This document shows positions 12,224-23,576 of a DNA stretch of 64,000 nucleotides, piece by piece; position 1 is the first letter of the stretch; each line of letters opens with the position of its first letter. The position numbers and the translations under genes are program-made. Source of the stretch: Leucaena leucocephala (taxonomy: Eukaryota > Streptophyta > Magnoliopsida > Fabales > Fabaceae); NCBI GenBank assembly GCA_037074615.1, contig CM073547.1, positions 14,724,501 to 14,788,500 on the forward strand, given 5' to 3'. Under the pieces are notes generated by a model. The model saw nothing but the letters and a program-made list of their open reading frames with translations, did not search any database and was not told where the DNA came from.

Positions 12224-12243
12224 TCCCCAGTAACAATGCCATT
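12224..12243 (-). other. Primer-binding site of minus-strand Athila-type element
   Basis: The complement reads TGGCATTGTTACTGGGGA, close to the Asp-tRNA-type primer site TGGCGCCGTTGCCGGGGA used by Athila elements. It directly follows the LTR end (complement ...CAGTTATCA). Confidence 0.7.
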
Positions 12244-12244
12244 T

Positions 12245-13430
12245 TGATAACTGTCATTTTAATTACCAAAAGAAACTAAGTTAGCAAATAGTAAAGTGAA
12301 ACTAACCTAGATCGATTCACAAGGAGCCAAAATGCATGCTAAAGTACCTAATTAATCTAATGAGCCACAAATTAACAAATCAATTAGATAAATTGTGAGA
12401 CGAGCTATTGACTAAATTTTGAATATAAATCCTATGCTATTGTTTATGATTTTAGGTGTTTATGATGACGAGATGAATTAATGACAATTATGTTCCCTTA
12501 GAGATTACCTTACTTTCATTATCCACAAATATCTGGAGTTTAATTAGTTGAATTAGAATGTGTTAGCTAACAACTGCTAGCTAAATCTCAATAAAAGCTA
12601 CAACTCGCAGATATTGAATAGAGAATTATGAATCATTCAACTTAAGAGATATGATGAATTAAATAGATACAACTGTACTCTATTATAGAATTACTCTAAT
12701 TAATAATAACCACATCTAACTAGTTTAAGGATGAGAATCATTTAAAGCATCAATTATGTAGAAATAGGAAATTCAACTTAGTTCCTTAATCATTAGTCAT
12801 CTACTAACCTAATTAAATCTATAATTTTAGAATTAACTACATTAACTCGATACAATCAAATCTGAATTAAAGACACAATAAACTCCCTATTTAGATAAAG
12901 GATTCTGGTTCAGCATCACCTCTAAGAGAACACACCAACTCTAGCCTTCCATTGTTATCAAGACTTCAACAGCAGTAGCAAAACTAGCAATAGTCATGGT
13001 AAGTATAGAAGGAGAAAATGAAGATGGAAGCAAAACTTTCCTCTGGTTTTATTGCTTGGAACAGAGCAAGAGTATAGAAAGAGAGAATAGAGATGGAGAG
13101 AGAATAGGTATGGATAGAGTATAGTGTACGTGTGATGGGATACGGAGTGGAGACAAAAGCTCCAAGGGCGCATGTCAGATCTGTGATCAGTGGGGAATAT
13201 AGGGGAGAGAAATGGAATGATGTGTGTGATATATAGATGTATGGAATGAGTGAATTCATATTTGAATTGGCTCCCTCTAGCTATCAGTACATGCCCAATT
13301 TGTTTACAGCATGTGTGAATTCCCTTACTTGCTTCTATTATTAGCTCCCTTCTAGCATATGATCCTGCTAGCCCACTTGTTCAATCCAGCACATGCTTAA
13401 ATCTTCTCTTATCTAGCTATTAACTAACCT
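12245..13430 (-). mobile_element. Athila-type LTR, minus strand, 5' end lost or diverged
   Basis: Reverse complement of much of the plus-strand LTR at 13621-15055: both hold the ...GAATCGA(C/T)CTAG... segment, the TTAGCTAACAACTGCTAG-type block, and the CACATGCT segment near their middle. Matching becomes unclear past about 13430. It is followed on its own strand by the primer site and gag start. Confidence 0.65.
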
Positions 13431-13620
13431 CGATCTAGTCTATTGATTGGTTACTGCATTCATGTAATAGAAATTTAATAGATTATTTATCCATTTAATT
13501 GATTGATGGTTGTAAGTACTTGTGTTGAATCTGTTTTGCCAATTTTGATGAACATATGCATTTGATTTTACTTTTGATCCATAATTTTGCTCGGAGTGCA
13601 AAAGCTAAGTATGGGGAAAT
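13431..13620 (+). other. Internal 3' end with polypurine tract of an Athila-type element
   Basis: Non-coding, ending in AGTATGGGGAAAT right before TGATAAACTC, the usual Athila polypurine tract and LTR start. It shows that the following LTR is a 3' LTR and not a solo LTR. Confidence 0.55.
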
Positions 13621-15055
13621 TGATAAACTCTTATTTGTATTATTTTAGTGTGTTTAATTAATTGATATGATTCAAACAGTTGAGAATTAATTGATATAAT
13701 TTTGGTCATATATTAGAATATTATCTTATTAGATAAATAATTTGTATCTTTTAATTTCCCATTTTAATAAAATATTCATTAATTACCACGTCAACTTGTT
13801 GCTATAATAGAATAAAAAGGAGAATTAGTTAAAATGTAATTAGATAGGTTTGATAGATGAAAGGTGGATTTAATAGAGTTGCTAACAGATTGAGCATGTG
13901 TTGGATCTAGGAATTAAGGAGTTGACAATAGAAGCAAGTAAGAGATTCACAAGTGTTATAACAGATTGGGCATATGCTAACAGCTAGAGGGAGTCCAATT
14001 TATATATGAATTCATGCATAACACATACCATTATGAATAGAATCACTCACTCACACCAACAACTCATCACTTCATATATGTCACATCGTTCACACAATTC
14101 TCCTATATACCACACATTCATTCCACAACTTTGGGCCACCAGACATAACACACATGCTCTGCTTCTGTCTCCATTCCATATCAAACCACACTTCTTTCTC
14201 CATCTCCTAGCTCTCTCCCACGCCATCCCTTATTCTCTCTCTTAAGCTACACTTCTGCTCTATTTACTTCCATCTTTACATTCACTTCCATCTTTATCTT
14301 CTCCTTTTATACTTACCCTGTTTACTGCTACTATTAAAGTCTTGACAACAATGGAAGGCTAGATCCATTGTACTATCTTGGAGATGATGTAGAACCATAA
14401 TTCTTGATTTGAAATAGTGAGTTTATTGTCTCTTTAATTCAGATTTAATTGTATCAAGTTGATTTAGTTAATTCTGGTAGTACTTATTCAATTAGAGTTA
14501 GTACAATAAAGGATTAGAAAATTGAGTTGGATTTCCTATTTCTACATAATTGAGCTTTGATGGATTCTCATCCTTGAACTAGTTGGGCATGGTTGTGGTT
14601 AATTAGAGTAATTTTATAACAGAGTACAATTGTATGTTTAATTTATCTTCTTCTATCTCTTGACATGAATGATTCATATTTCTCTATTCAATGTCTACTA
14701 GTTGCAGCTTTGATTGAGATTTAACTAGCAAGTTGTTAGCTAACACATTCTAATTCAACTAATTAACTCTAAATATTCTGTGGATAATGAAAGTAAGGTA
14801 ATTTTCAATTGGAACACACTTGTTATTTACTTATTTCATCATCAAAAACACCTAAATTCATAAATAGCAGCATAGGATTTACATTCAGAATTTGTTCAAA
14901 CATCTCATTTCATATATCATAGTATTAATTTGTTAAATTGTGGGTCAAACATCTCATTTAATATCTATTTAGACTCCTTGTGAATCGACCTAGATTAGCT
15001 TCACTATACTATTGGTTAGCTTAGTTTCTTTTGATAATCAAAATGACAGTTATCA
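13621..15055 (+). mobile_element. Athila-type 3' LTR, 1435 bp
   Basis: Starts TGATAAACTCTTATTTGTAT and ends ...GACAGTTATCA, a proper TG...CA pair. The right edge abuts a minus-strand Gypsy gag in mid-gene, so the element, or its piece, was inserted or joined there. The antisense-like open frame at 14006-14245 falls in low-complexity CA/TC-rich LTR sequence and is not a gene. Confidence 0.7.
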
Positions 15056-15769
15056 TTGCTTTTCCACCTTACTTGTCATGTACACCATGTCTTCCAACTC
15101 CACATAATGATGCAATTCTACTATGTTAGCTATATCTTTGTTCAGCCTATTTAGAAACTGAGCCATTGTGGCCTCCCTTTCTTCTTGCACATTAGCTCTT
15201 ATCAAAGTTAATTCTATATCCTTATAATACTCATTTACACTGTTAGAGCCTTGTGTAAGGGTCTACAACTTTTGGTAAATTTCTCTGTAGAAATGATTAG
15301 AAATAAATTTCCTCCTCCTTGAGTCTTCATTTCTCTCCCAGTTACTATAGGCCTCTTACCATTGTTCCTCCTATATAGACCCATTTATCCTACCAAATAA
15401 GAGCATAATAAGTGAATTATATTGCTGCCAACTTCACCCTTTTAATATCAGAATAATTATGGTACTAAAAGGCATTTCTATGTTATTTTCCCACTCTAAA
15501 TAAGCTTTAAGGTCATTTCTACCTTGGAAAGATGGTATCTTTATTTTAATGCTACCAAGGTTCACATCTACTCTATTTCTTTCCCTTGGAATATTTCTGC
15601 CATGTCTCCTCCCATGCCTATATTCTCTATACCTATTTCTTCCCACTTGTGATTCATATTCAAATTCATCCTCACTACTAATATTATCAACATCTTCATA
15701 TTCAAATTCATCTATAGCAACCTCCCTTCGCCTATCATGTCTTATAGGATTAGGTCTAGCTCCTTGCAT
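15056..15769 (-). pseudogene. Gypsy gag (retrotransposon gag domain), broken
   Basis: From 15769 downwards the frame begins MQGARPNPIRHDRRRE, then an acidic segment, an Arg-rich segment, and IKIKIPSFQGRNDLKAYLEWE, the start of the plant Retrotrans_gag domain. After a stop at 15434 the homology continues in other frames: an LTQGSNSVNEYYKDIE-like stretch, REATMAQFLNRLN, and VELEDMVYMTSKVEKQ near 15060-15250. The gene is cut at 15056 by the Athila LTR. Its product would be the structural capsid protein of the element. Confidence 0.7.
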
Positions 15770-16573
15770 ATTTTCAATTCTTTCTTCTTGCCTATATTAC
15801 CTATCCCTTGTCTCCCTGTAAATTACTTTCATGTGTGAAAAATATTGCTATATTGCCCTGAATATGACGTTATCATTCATCATATTTCTTCTTCTACTAC
15901 TAGATATTTCTTATGTATTAGAGATTGTGACTATAAAAAAGATGTTAATAAAATAAAGTTTCTCACAAATTTCCTTACTTGTTTCCCTAAAAAATGTCAC
16001 TCAACACTCGTGTTTCACTCAAACTTAGATTTTAAGTTGATGTATATCACTTATCTTTTTCCACTCAAAATTCCTTGAGGCTCTTTAAAGAACAAAGCGA
16101 GTTAATCAAGCAATCACAATTTGCATAATCAACCAACACTTAGGAATTTTGAGAATGACAAAAATGGATGTTGAGATTGGAGCATAAGGAATTCAAGATT
16201 TCAATTTGACACAAAAATTGCAAATGTTAAAAGAAATTTTGGATAAGAAGATGGACTTGCTCAGAACACTCATCTAACACAACTTTTGTTCTTTCTATAT
16301 TTTTTAGTACTTTTATTCATTTTGTCTCTTTACTTTTATACTCCTTTTTTTCCTTCTTTTTTGTTGTATTTCCCCTTTTTACTGAAATATGAAGAAAATA
16401 ATGAAATATAAACCCAAAAATTTTAGAAAACATGTTTTAAAATGGCTATAACTATTTATAGGAAAGTTTGGTTGAAGCAATTTTAAAACAAATAGAAAGA
16501 AGAGATTTTAACAAAAACAAAAATAAAGAATAGAAAGATATGACCTAAGTTTATATCTGAAGCTTTGAGACCA
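15770..16573 (-). other. Leader and primer-binding site of the minus-strand Gypsy element
   Basis: AT-rich, non-coding. On the minus strand the site TGGTCTCAAAGC (complement of 16562-16573) differs by two bases from the initiator-Met primer site TGGTATCAGAGC and is followed by TTCAG. A long T-rich run lies at 16280-16380. Confidence 0.55.
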
Positions 16574-17101
16574 AGATAGTGTGAACCCACAAGAGAAAAT
16601 CCCACGAACACACAACCAATCTAAATGTACGCAACCCAATAATGCTAAATAGAGGTTTGGTGATCTACTTGAACCCTTGAACATAGCATAACAAGGAACT
16701 GAAGTGTTGAAGGACACCATAAGTCTATTAGTCCTATGAAGAACCCTAGAGAGAATCCACTCTCAAGAAACAAAGTGTAGAAATGTAACTTTTCAATCCA
16801 TAATCCAATCTACTTCTAAATGAGTCTACAATGTATTTGAAGAGATACATTTTAAATCTAACCTAAAAAGTATTAAATGCAACCTAGGAACTCAAAATAG
16901 TAAATTCTAATTTAAATAAAATAACAAGGACTTAATGTAAGTAACTTGGACACCTAAAAGTCAAGTCTAGCAACAAATTACTAATTTTTATACAAATATA
17001 ATAATAAAAATAGAAATAACATTTTAAGTAAAAAAAAGTGATTATTTATGCCCAAATGAATCTTCCCATGTGTACTACTTAATCTAAAGCTTTTAAATTG
17101 A
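16574..17101 (-). mobile_element. Probable LTR of the minus-strand Gypsy element
   Basis: It lies immediately upstream of the primer site on the minus strand and ends on that strand in GTTCACACTATCT. The outer edge is placed where the plus-strand Gypsy LTR copy 2 starts; it was not seen directly, and no second LTR is present. Confidence 0.4.
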
Positions 17102-18823
17102 TGTATCCTATACCATCCTAATTTATAAGCCTAGAAGCCTAGAAAGTAACATAAAATAGGTAGGTTATCAAGTCTTTTGAGCAAAACTCATAGGAACATA
17201 TAGAAAGTTTTCAGGGGCTAAAGTGTAAATATGGAAAGTTCTTAGGGTAAGTATGTGAATAAAGTTAGAGGCTTCAGAAGAGTCTCTTGGGCATAGAAAG
17301 AGAACAGAGGAAGGAATTGTAAAGGAATGACTAAATTATAAAGAAGAAAGTACTTTATGGCATAAAAAAGAAATTTAAATGGACTAAAGTGTAATTTCAT
17401 AAAGTTTAGGCTAAAAGGGGTACTTATGAAAAATATCCAAAATTTTTTAGAGAAACCCAAAAAATGGGAAATGAGGCATAGAGGACTTTTTATGATGGGA
17501 AATGAGAGAAATACCCCTAAAATAAATTTAATGTAATTTTTTAGTATAATGACTAAGAGGAGGATTAAAAAACGTATGTAAAAAAGGGAATAAATAGTTA
17601 AGAGGCTAAAGAAGTTTATAAAATTAGTCTCATTTCCAAAAGGCTAATAGTGTGAGTTATAAAAATATTGGAAGCTCAGGATGCCAAAAAGTTGCATTTT
17701 ACGGGAAATTAAGAAAGAAATAGTTAGAGAAAGATTTATGGCCCAAGAAAAATTGTAAAATTTTCTTATAATTAAAGGATGATTATGGATTAGACTAAAT
17801 AATTTTTTTTGAGATCTAAAAAGCTCTTAAGATTTGATCCATTGGCTAAGATTTGATCTTCCGTCTTCTTTCTTAAGATGGTGACACATGGCCTATATGA
17901 TGTCATGTAGATGATGTAAGTAAAGAAGGATGATGATTAGGGTGGATAGGTGGTTAAATCTTGGGCATTGATTTGTAAGATACAATCTTAGCCATTTATT
18001 AGATGATGCAATCTTTGTAATTGATCTAATCTTAATTTTTTTTGATAAATACCCCCTTGTAGTAGCAACTTGGCATTCTTGGGTACCAATGGGGAAGATC
18101 TTGCAAAATGATTTCTCAAGCCAAGATCATGCAATCCAAGAGCTATTTGATCAAGGATTCAAGGTAATATCTTCCCCTAAGTCTTTAATCTTGTAGTTGG
18201 GAGGATTAATTATTAGATTAAGTGATTAGAAATCATGTTATTCTTCCATATATGTTGCTGGATGAAATCTGGAATGAATGAGGAAGGAGGAGTTTGATGT
18301 TAGACGTAGGCAAGACAAGTTGGAATAGATAAGGTGGTTCTAGCTTGTAATTAATTAGATTTCATGTTTTGGATTCCATAAGTATGCAACTGCATTATTG
18401 GATTGTACAGCCTAGATGCAATTTGTAGGATTCTAAAACTTCTAATGGATTTAGAATGAAAAATTATGTGGAACTAAGTTGAGGAAGTGAAGTTGGAAGT
18501 ATTGGAATCAAATGTGGCATTTTAGCACCAAGTATGCATGTCTCTCAGCCAAGTACAGAGCATGGTGAAGGAGTGTAATTTTAATAAATCCAAGCTCATA
18601 TTTGGATTCTTCATGCAAAATTGTGTAGGATTGGCCTATGAGAATATTTTTACAAAGGTAGAACATTAATCCTAAAATTAAGAGAAAGAGGCTAAGTTAA
18701 GTAAGCTAGTCTTCCATATTGGTGACTTAGTGCTCCTAATGAGTTGTATGATCAATGTGGTTGTGTTCAAAACATCCAAGAGGATGTTTTGATGATATTG
18801 ATTGAAAGTCATTATGGTTGGAA

Positions 18824-20629
18824 TGTAAGGAATTGGAAGACATGCAGCGGAAATTAATTTAAAAATTTTTCCATTCCTTGCCAGGATCTACCGTATGTGT
18901 TTAAGTCAAGTGGGAAGAAGTATTACCCTCAGTGTTCCTCAGCAACTTCCACAGCTTTTGGTCACAACATTCACAGCTTCTCTCAGTAGCTCGTGCTCCC
19001 TTTCCAATCACAAGAAGTCGACGACTCAGGTCGGCTTCCTCTACTGGTATCCACACGAACAGCGTTCTAACCACGAACGACGTGCGCCTCTTGTCCCTCC
19101 AGGGGTTTCTCAAGAATTCGTCCTCTCCATCTCTATTTCGGTAGTTTCTTATCTGCAAACCTTTTGCAGATTACCTTTCGGCCTTTCTGTGTTCTATGTG
19201 TGTCACTAAAACGCAGCTCCTAAAATCAGATATATAAGATGCCATGCGTTTCTCTCTCTACCAAATTGGATTTTGGAGTTAATCTTATATTAATTCCAAA
19301 ATTAATACAATATCATATATTGTATAATTTTATAAGAAACTAATTAAATAAATAATATTAAATCCGTCCCACATAAATTCAATTTGATTTATTCTCATAA
19401 ATCAAATTTGAGATATCATATCAATTTGAATTTCAAATTCAAACGTGATAAGGATTTAATTTATCCTTATAAATTAAATCTTATAAATATCTCTTATATG
19501 AGATATCCTATCAATTTGAATTTTAAATTCAAACGTGATAGAGATTTAATTTATCCTTATAAATTAAATCTCATATATCTCTTATATGAGATATCTTATC
19601 AATTTGAATTTCAAATTCAAACGTGATAGAGATTTAATTTATCTTTATAAATTAAATATCATATATCTCTTATATTTAATTTATATATATATATACGAAT
19701 TTATATGTATACGAATATAAATATAAATAAATATATACATCCACCCTAGATCATTCATTGAATATGGACATGTCTTAGATTCAATGAATCTGGACATCAT
19801 AGCTCGTGTTGGGCTATTTTGTCTGCGACCCTGTAGGCCCATATGAAGTTGGCCGTGGGCCATTTGCTATACTGGCCCACAAGTCGCAAGCAGTCTCTAG
19901 CAAGACATAACGACTACCCAAATCATATGAGGATCGATAAACGATGTAACCTTTTATACAACTATGTCATGTCCCTTCTGTCACGCGATATTTTGGTCAT
20001 GGATGAGGCATGGATAATGTCATCCTCCTATTCCTGACCGTTACTTTCTTGATCCCTGAGTAGTCTGACTGTAGAAATAGAACTACCTTTCCATTATAGT
20101 ATGGCCATACATTTTTCAGACTCACTCATCGAGGGGCCCAGTAATATCTCTCTACAAATGTGAGGGACAAATTCCATCTTGACCATTCACATTCCTCCGC
20201 ATGAAAAACCACTAAGCCTGAACATAGTCTTTATGATCACTCGGTTAAAAGTGACTTTTGACTAGGTCAAAGATGAGCGTTTGTCAGGTAGGAATCCATG
20301 ATGATCTCAGGTCAAAGGGCATATTGACATGGTTTGTATATGAGAGAAGCTTATAACGTTACCCATGCAGTTCTCTCATAGCGGGTCAGTCCAACACCTT
20401 GTACTCTTACATATGCCTATGACTCTGATTTATATCTCTATATATCTTTAAAGTCATATTGGTCTTATATCCTAAATGACCGACCAGGGACATTTAGGAT
20501 AAGATCATGAATTATCCAAGGATAGTCATCATAATAAACATGCAAATAATATGATAACACAATTAATAAATTTATAAATCAATAATGTTCATAAGACAAT
20601 GATTGGCCCCTAGGGCACGATTTCCAACA
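18824..20629 (-). mobile_element. Solo LTR of the Copia family, TSD TGGAA
   Basis: Minus-strand copy of the LTR of the Copia element at 42804-51035: it begins (minus strand) TGTTGGAAATCGTGCCCTAG and ends ...TTCCTTACA. Perfect TGGAA copies flank it at 18819-18823 and 20630-20634. No internal region, so it arose by LTR-LTR recombination. Open frames on either strand here (for example 18895-19209 and 19843-20037) are shared by all LTR copies and lie in non-coding LTR. Confidence 0.93.
19395..19680 (-). repeat. Three 90-bp-type tandem units inside the solo LTR
   Basis: Three successive units each with GATATC, AATTTGAATTT, CAAACGTGATA and the palindromic TTTAATTTATCCTTATAAATTAAA. They match the units at 50117-50366 in the intact element. 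Confidence 0.8.
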
Positions 20630-21693
20630 TGGAAAGCTTAGGGAGCAAGTGGAAATCAAAAGGATAAAGCTTATGTACAAGGTAATGGACTTACCTCTAT
20701 GTGCTGGATGCAGTATGCTTATATATTGAGAGTTTGAGTTGATTGAATGATATTGTGACATAATAAATGTTGTTGAACATTCTGCTTATAACATACTTTC
20801 CATGGCCATGTATTTTTATATAAAGTATAAAGCATGATGACATACTACTAACTAAAGTAAGTTTAAGTAAAAAGACATATTATGCATTAGTATCCATCTT
20901 GAACATGTATGTGATAATGTTTGCTATTGAGATTTTCCAAAATCTCACCCTCCTTTGACCAGCCAATATATGTTTGAAGAAGGGCCAATGTATGAAAGTA
21001 GACAATTCAATGTTTTAGCATATGTTGTATGATTCCCATTTATGTAAATGTTGTATAATATGCCAATTTATATAATGGAAATCTATGGAATAATTATGGT
21101 ATATTCACATGATGTATATGAATGTATGAGAAGTCAAGAGGATAGTACAAACATGCTAGAATAATTAAAGAGAAGTAAAGAAAGAAGTTAGATGGTAAAT
21201 TCGCAGCAGTTATGTTCTAGCTCCAATTTGTCCTAGTAAATGGATGAATCTATCTATAAAATTTGGTGATCATGTATTACACATGTTTAGCTTTAAATGT
21301 ATGTGTATTTTACTTCAATTGTATGTGTGAGCTAAGAGATATGAATTTCTAAAGTTTATGCTCATAATCTAAAAGTTCCAAAAATGACCATAGGAACAGT
21401 AATTTTCAATGAATTAACTGTATTGATTAGTCTAGTAAATGTCTAGTTTTATATTTTATTCTTAAAGAGAAATGAAATAGCTTGAAGTATAAATTTAGGG
21501 AACCTAAATACAATTTTTGTAGAATTAATTATAATTTTTTAAATTTGGACTACCAATATGAAAAATGAACAATGAACAGTACCATATGACTAAATTATAA
21601 AATTTTTATTTTTTAGGCCTAAGTAATGCTTTCTCTAGTCAAAATCACTTTTGAATGTATACTCTAAGGGGATAAGAGTAGGATGTTTCACTT

Positions 21694-21705
21694 TGGTATC
21701 AGAGT
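21694..21705 (+). other. Primer-binding site (initiator Met tRNA type)
   Basis: TGGTATCAGAGT, one base from the canonical TGGTATCAGAGC, three bases after the LTR end GTTTCA. Confidence 0.85.
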
Positions 21706-23576
21706 CACAATGTCATTGCCTCCTTTAAGATTACATGTCATTGTTCGTATTAGTTCATTACAAAGTGTATCATCGAAGTTACATCACATAGCATGCTTAA
21801 TGGTCCATATTTAAGCCTTTCCCTTTGGATGATTTAGCACCTATAATAATGTCAAATTTATTGAAGAAATGAGATTTCAAAGAAATCTCAATAGCAAGAG
21901 ATATACACTTTAACATCCAGCAAATTGAATTATCTAATACATGTATATGACATGGGAGCAATATAGCCTCATCATCAAGCATACTCTAACATGTATATTG
22001 TCATGACATATAGTGGAAAAAGATACAACAATTATCATAAAGAGATTATGTTAAAGTAAATCCTCTATTTGGGAATACAGGATAAGATCCTCACTATAAA
22101 AGACTTTACTTTGCTAGTCTTTCTCAAGAGGAGGATATGAGATTAGATCAAGGCTTGCCTAGTGCATGAACTATAGACCATGTACCCTAGATATTGGCTG
22201 TTGAATATGTACAGTGCTTGATCTTGAGATGTACCCTATTGATTATTAATGAGTAAAGTAAAAGTGACACGATAGTTACTAGACGGAGAATCGTTGTTCT
22301 TAAAATGGAAAAACCTCATCACAAGGGATATTCACAGGACTATCAATCATATATCAATTTAAGCTTGATATAAGGATCTTATCAAAGATCTCTTTAATAA
22401 ATTGTCTGATTGGGTAGTTTATCGATAATAGCATATTGAATTAACTTTTGAATCTTTCATGAAGAATCTTTTCTCCATATACCATATATGATTCAAATAG
22501 ATTAATTAACATTGAAAGCATTGGATCATTATCATTTCAAGCAATCAAATCATCAAAACATTTATCAAGTTGAAACTCTAGTGATTTGAATTTGAAACAA
22601 ATTATCTTTTCTTTATTTCTTTTATTTGATCTTATAAATTTGTGACTCAAGATTCCAAAGATCAAATAGAGAAGAAAGTAAGTAGATCATTTATTAGAAA
22701 ACTCAAACTCAGTTATCTGGATAATTTTAAAAATATTTTCAATGATAAGATTTTAAACCTATAAACCCTTTCATTTTCTAATCATAAGTTTTCTACATTA
22801 TGCTAAGATAATAAAAAACAAATATTGTGAAGAATAATAATTTAGTACTTTTGAAAACTTAGAAATTTCTTTTATTTATCGAAGAGTTATTTGATAAATC
22901 CTTTATCAAATAGTTCTTCGATAAATGAGTCTTTGAAACCAAAACAACTTGTTTTGAAAATCAGAGATGATTGATCGAAGATCTTGTCGATAAATACTCT
23001 GTTCGATCAATTCTTTAATAAAATATCTCATAAATACTTTTGTAAAATATTTTCCCAAAGCTGAGTCTTTTCAAAACTTATTTAAGGCTTATTTGATAAA
23101 TTCACTTATCAAATAGAACTTTGAATAATTCTAGTTCTAAGACTAAGGACTCAATTTTCATAAACCAAATTTGATTTATTTATCAAATTATTTATCGATA
23201 AGAAACCTTATTGAATAGGTCTTCAATAATATATTTCAGAAATCATATTTTCCTTCAACAGTTCTTTCTGAACCTTAGTCAAATTCATGACATGTTCCAA
23301 GTTTCCCAATTGAAAAGTGTGTTCCAGACACGACAATATGGTGATATTGTGCAGTAGGATAAGTTTCCCTGTGAGGAGGGACCAGCAAGGATTACTGACC
23401 ATAGGCTCAAGTGACTATGAAGTAGATACCTCTAGTAAAGATGGCATGGAAAAGCTTATTAAAGAATGGGAAACAGAGGAAGATATAAAGGAAACATATC
23501 TTAGATAGTTGACTAAGGTACGAGTTAAATTTTAAGGATAAAATTTAGTAAAATGGGGAGAAAAGTTGTCATATCC
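21706..23576 (+). pseudogene. Shortened internal region of the chromovirus-type Gypsy element
   Basis: Only 1.9 kb lies between primer site and next LTR, against several kb needed for gag-pol. No gag, protease, reverse transcriptase or integrase motif was found. The one readable part is 23400-23505, where a frame gives MEKLIKEWETEEDIKETYLR, the look of the last helix of a C-terminal chromodomain. A purine run (23560-23576) precedes the 3' LTR. The region 22600-23230 repeats a palindrome-like TTTATCGA/TCGATAAA theme. It is a non-autonomous deletion derivative. Confidence 0.55.

Larger units (their letters stand above)
17102..21690 (+). mobile_element. Chromovirus-type Gypsy LTR (copy 2), interrupted by a solo Copia LTR
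   Basis: Opens TGTATCCTATACCATCCTAAT and ends AGTAGGATGTTTCA right before a primer-binding site. TATA-like GATAAATACCCC is at 18044 and the donor-like AAGGTAATAT at 18161-18170. Without the insertion at 18824-20629 and its duplicated TGGAA it is about 2.8 kb. With the following internal remnant and copy 3 it could be one element, though the two LTRs look much diverged. Confidence 0.65.

Noticed and set aside
15549..15821. 90-codon plus-strand frame with Ser/Leu-rich, membrane-like peptide
   Set aside because: It is the antisense of the minus-strand Gypsy gag.
19384..19626. Open frame with repeated tyrosine/asparagine-rich peptide (also 50043-50393)
   Set aside because: It is simply the 90-bp tandem unit, whose length is a multiple of three, read through.
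22600..23230. Recurrent TTTATCGA/TCGATAAA palindromes as a separate repeat system
   Set aside because: Copies are few, very AT-rich and irregular; not separable from base composition by eye.
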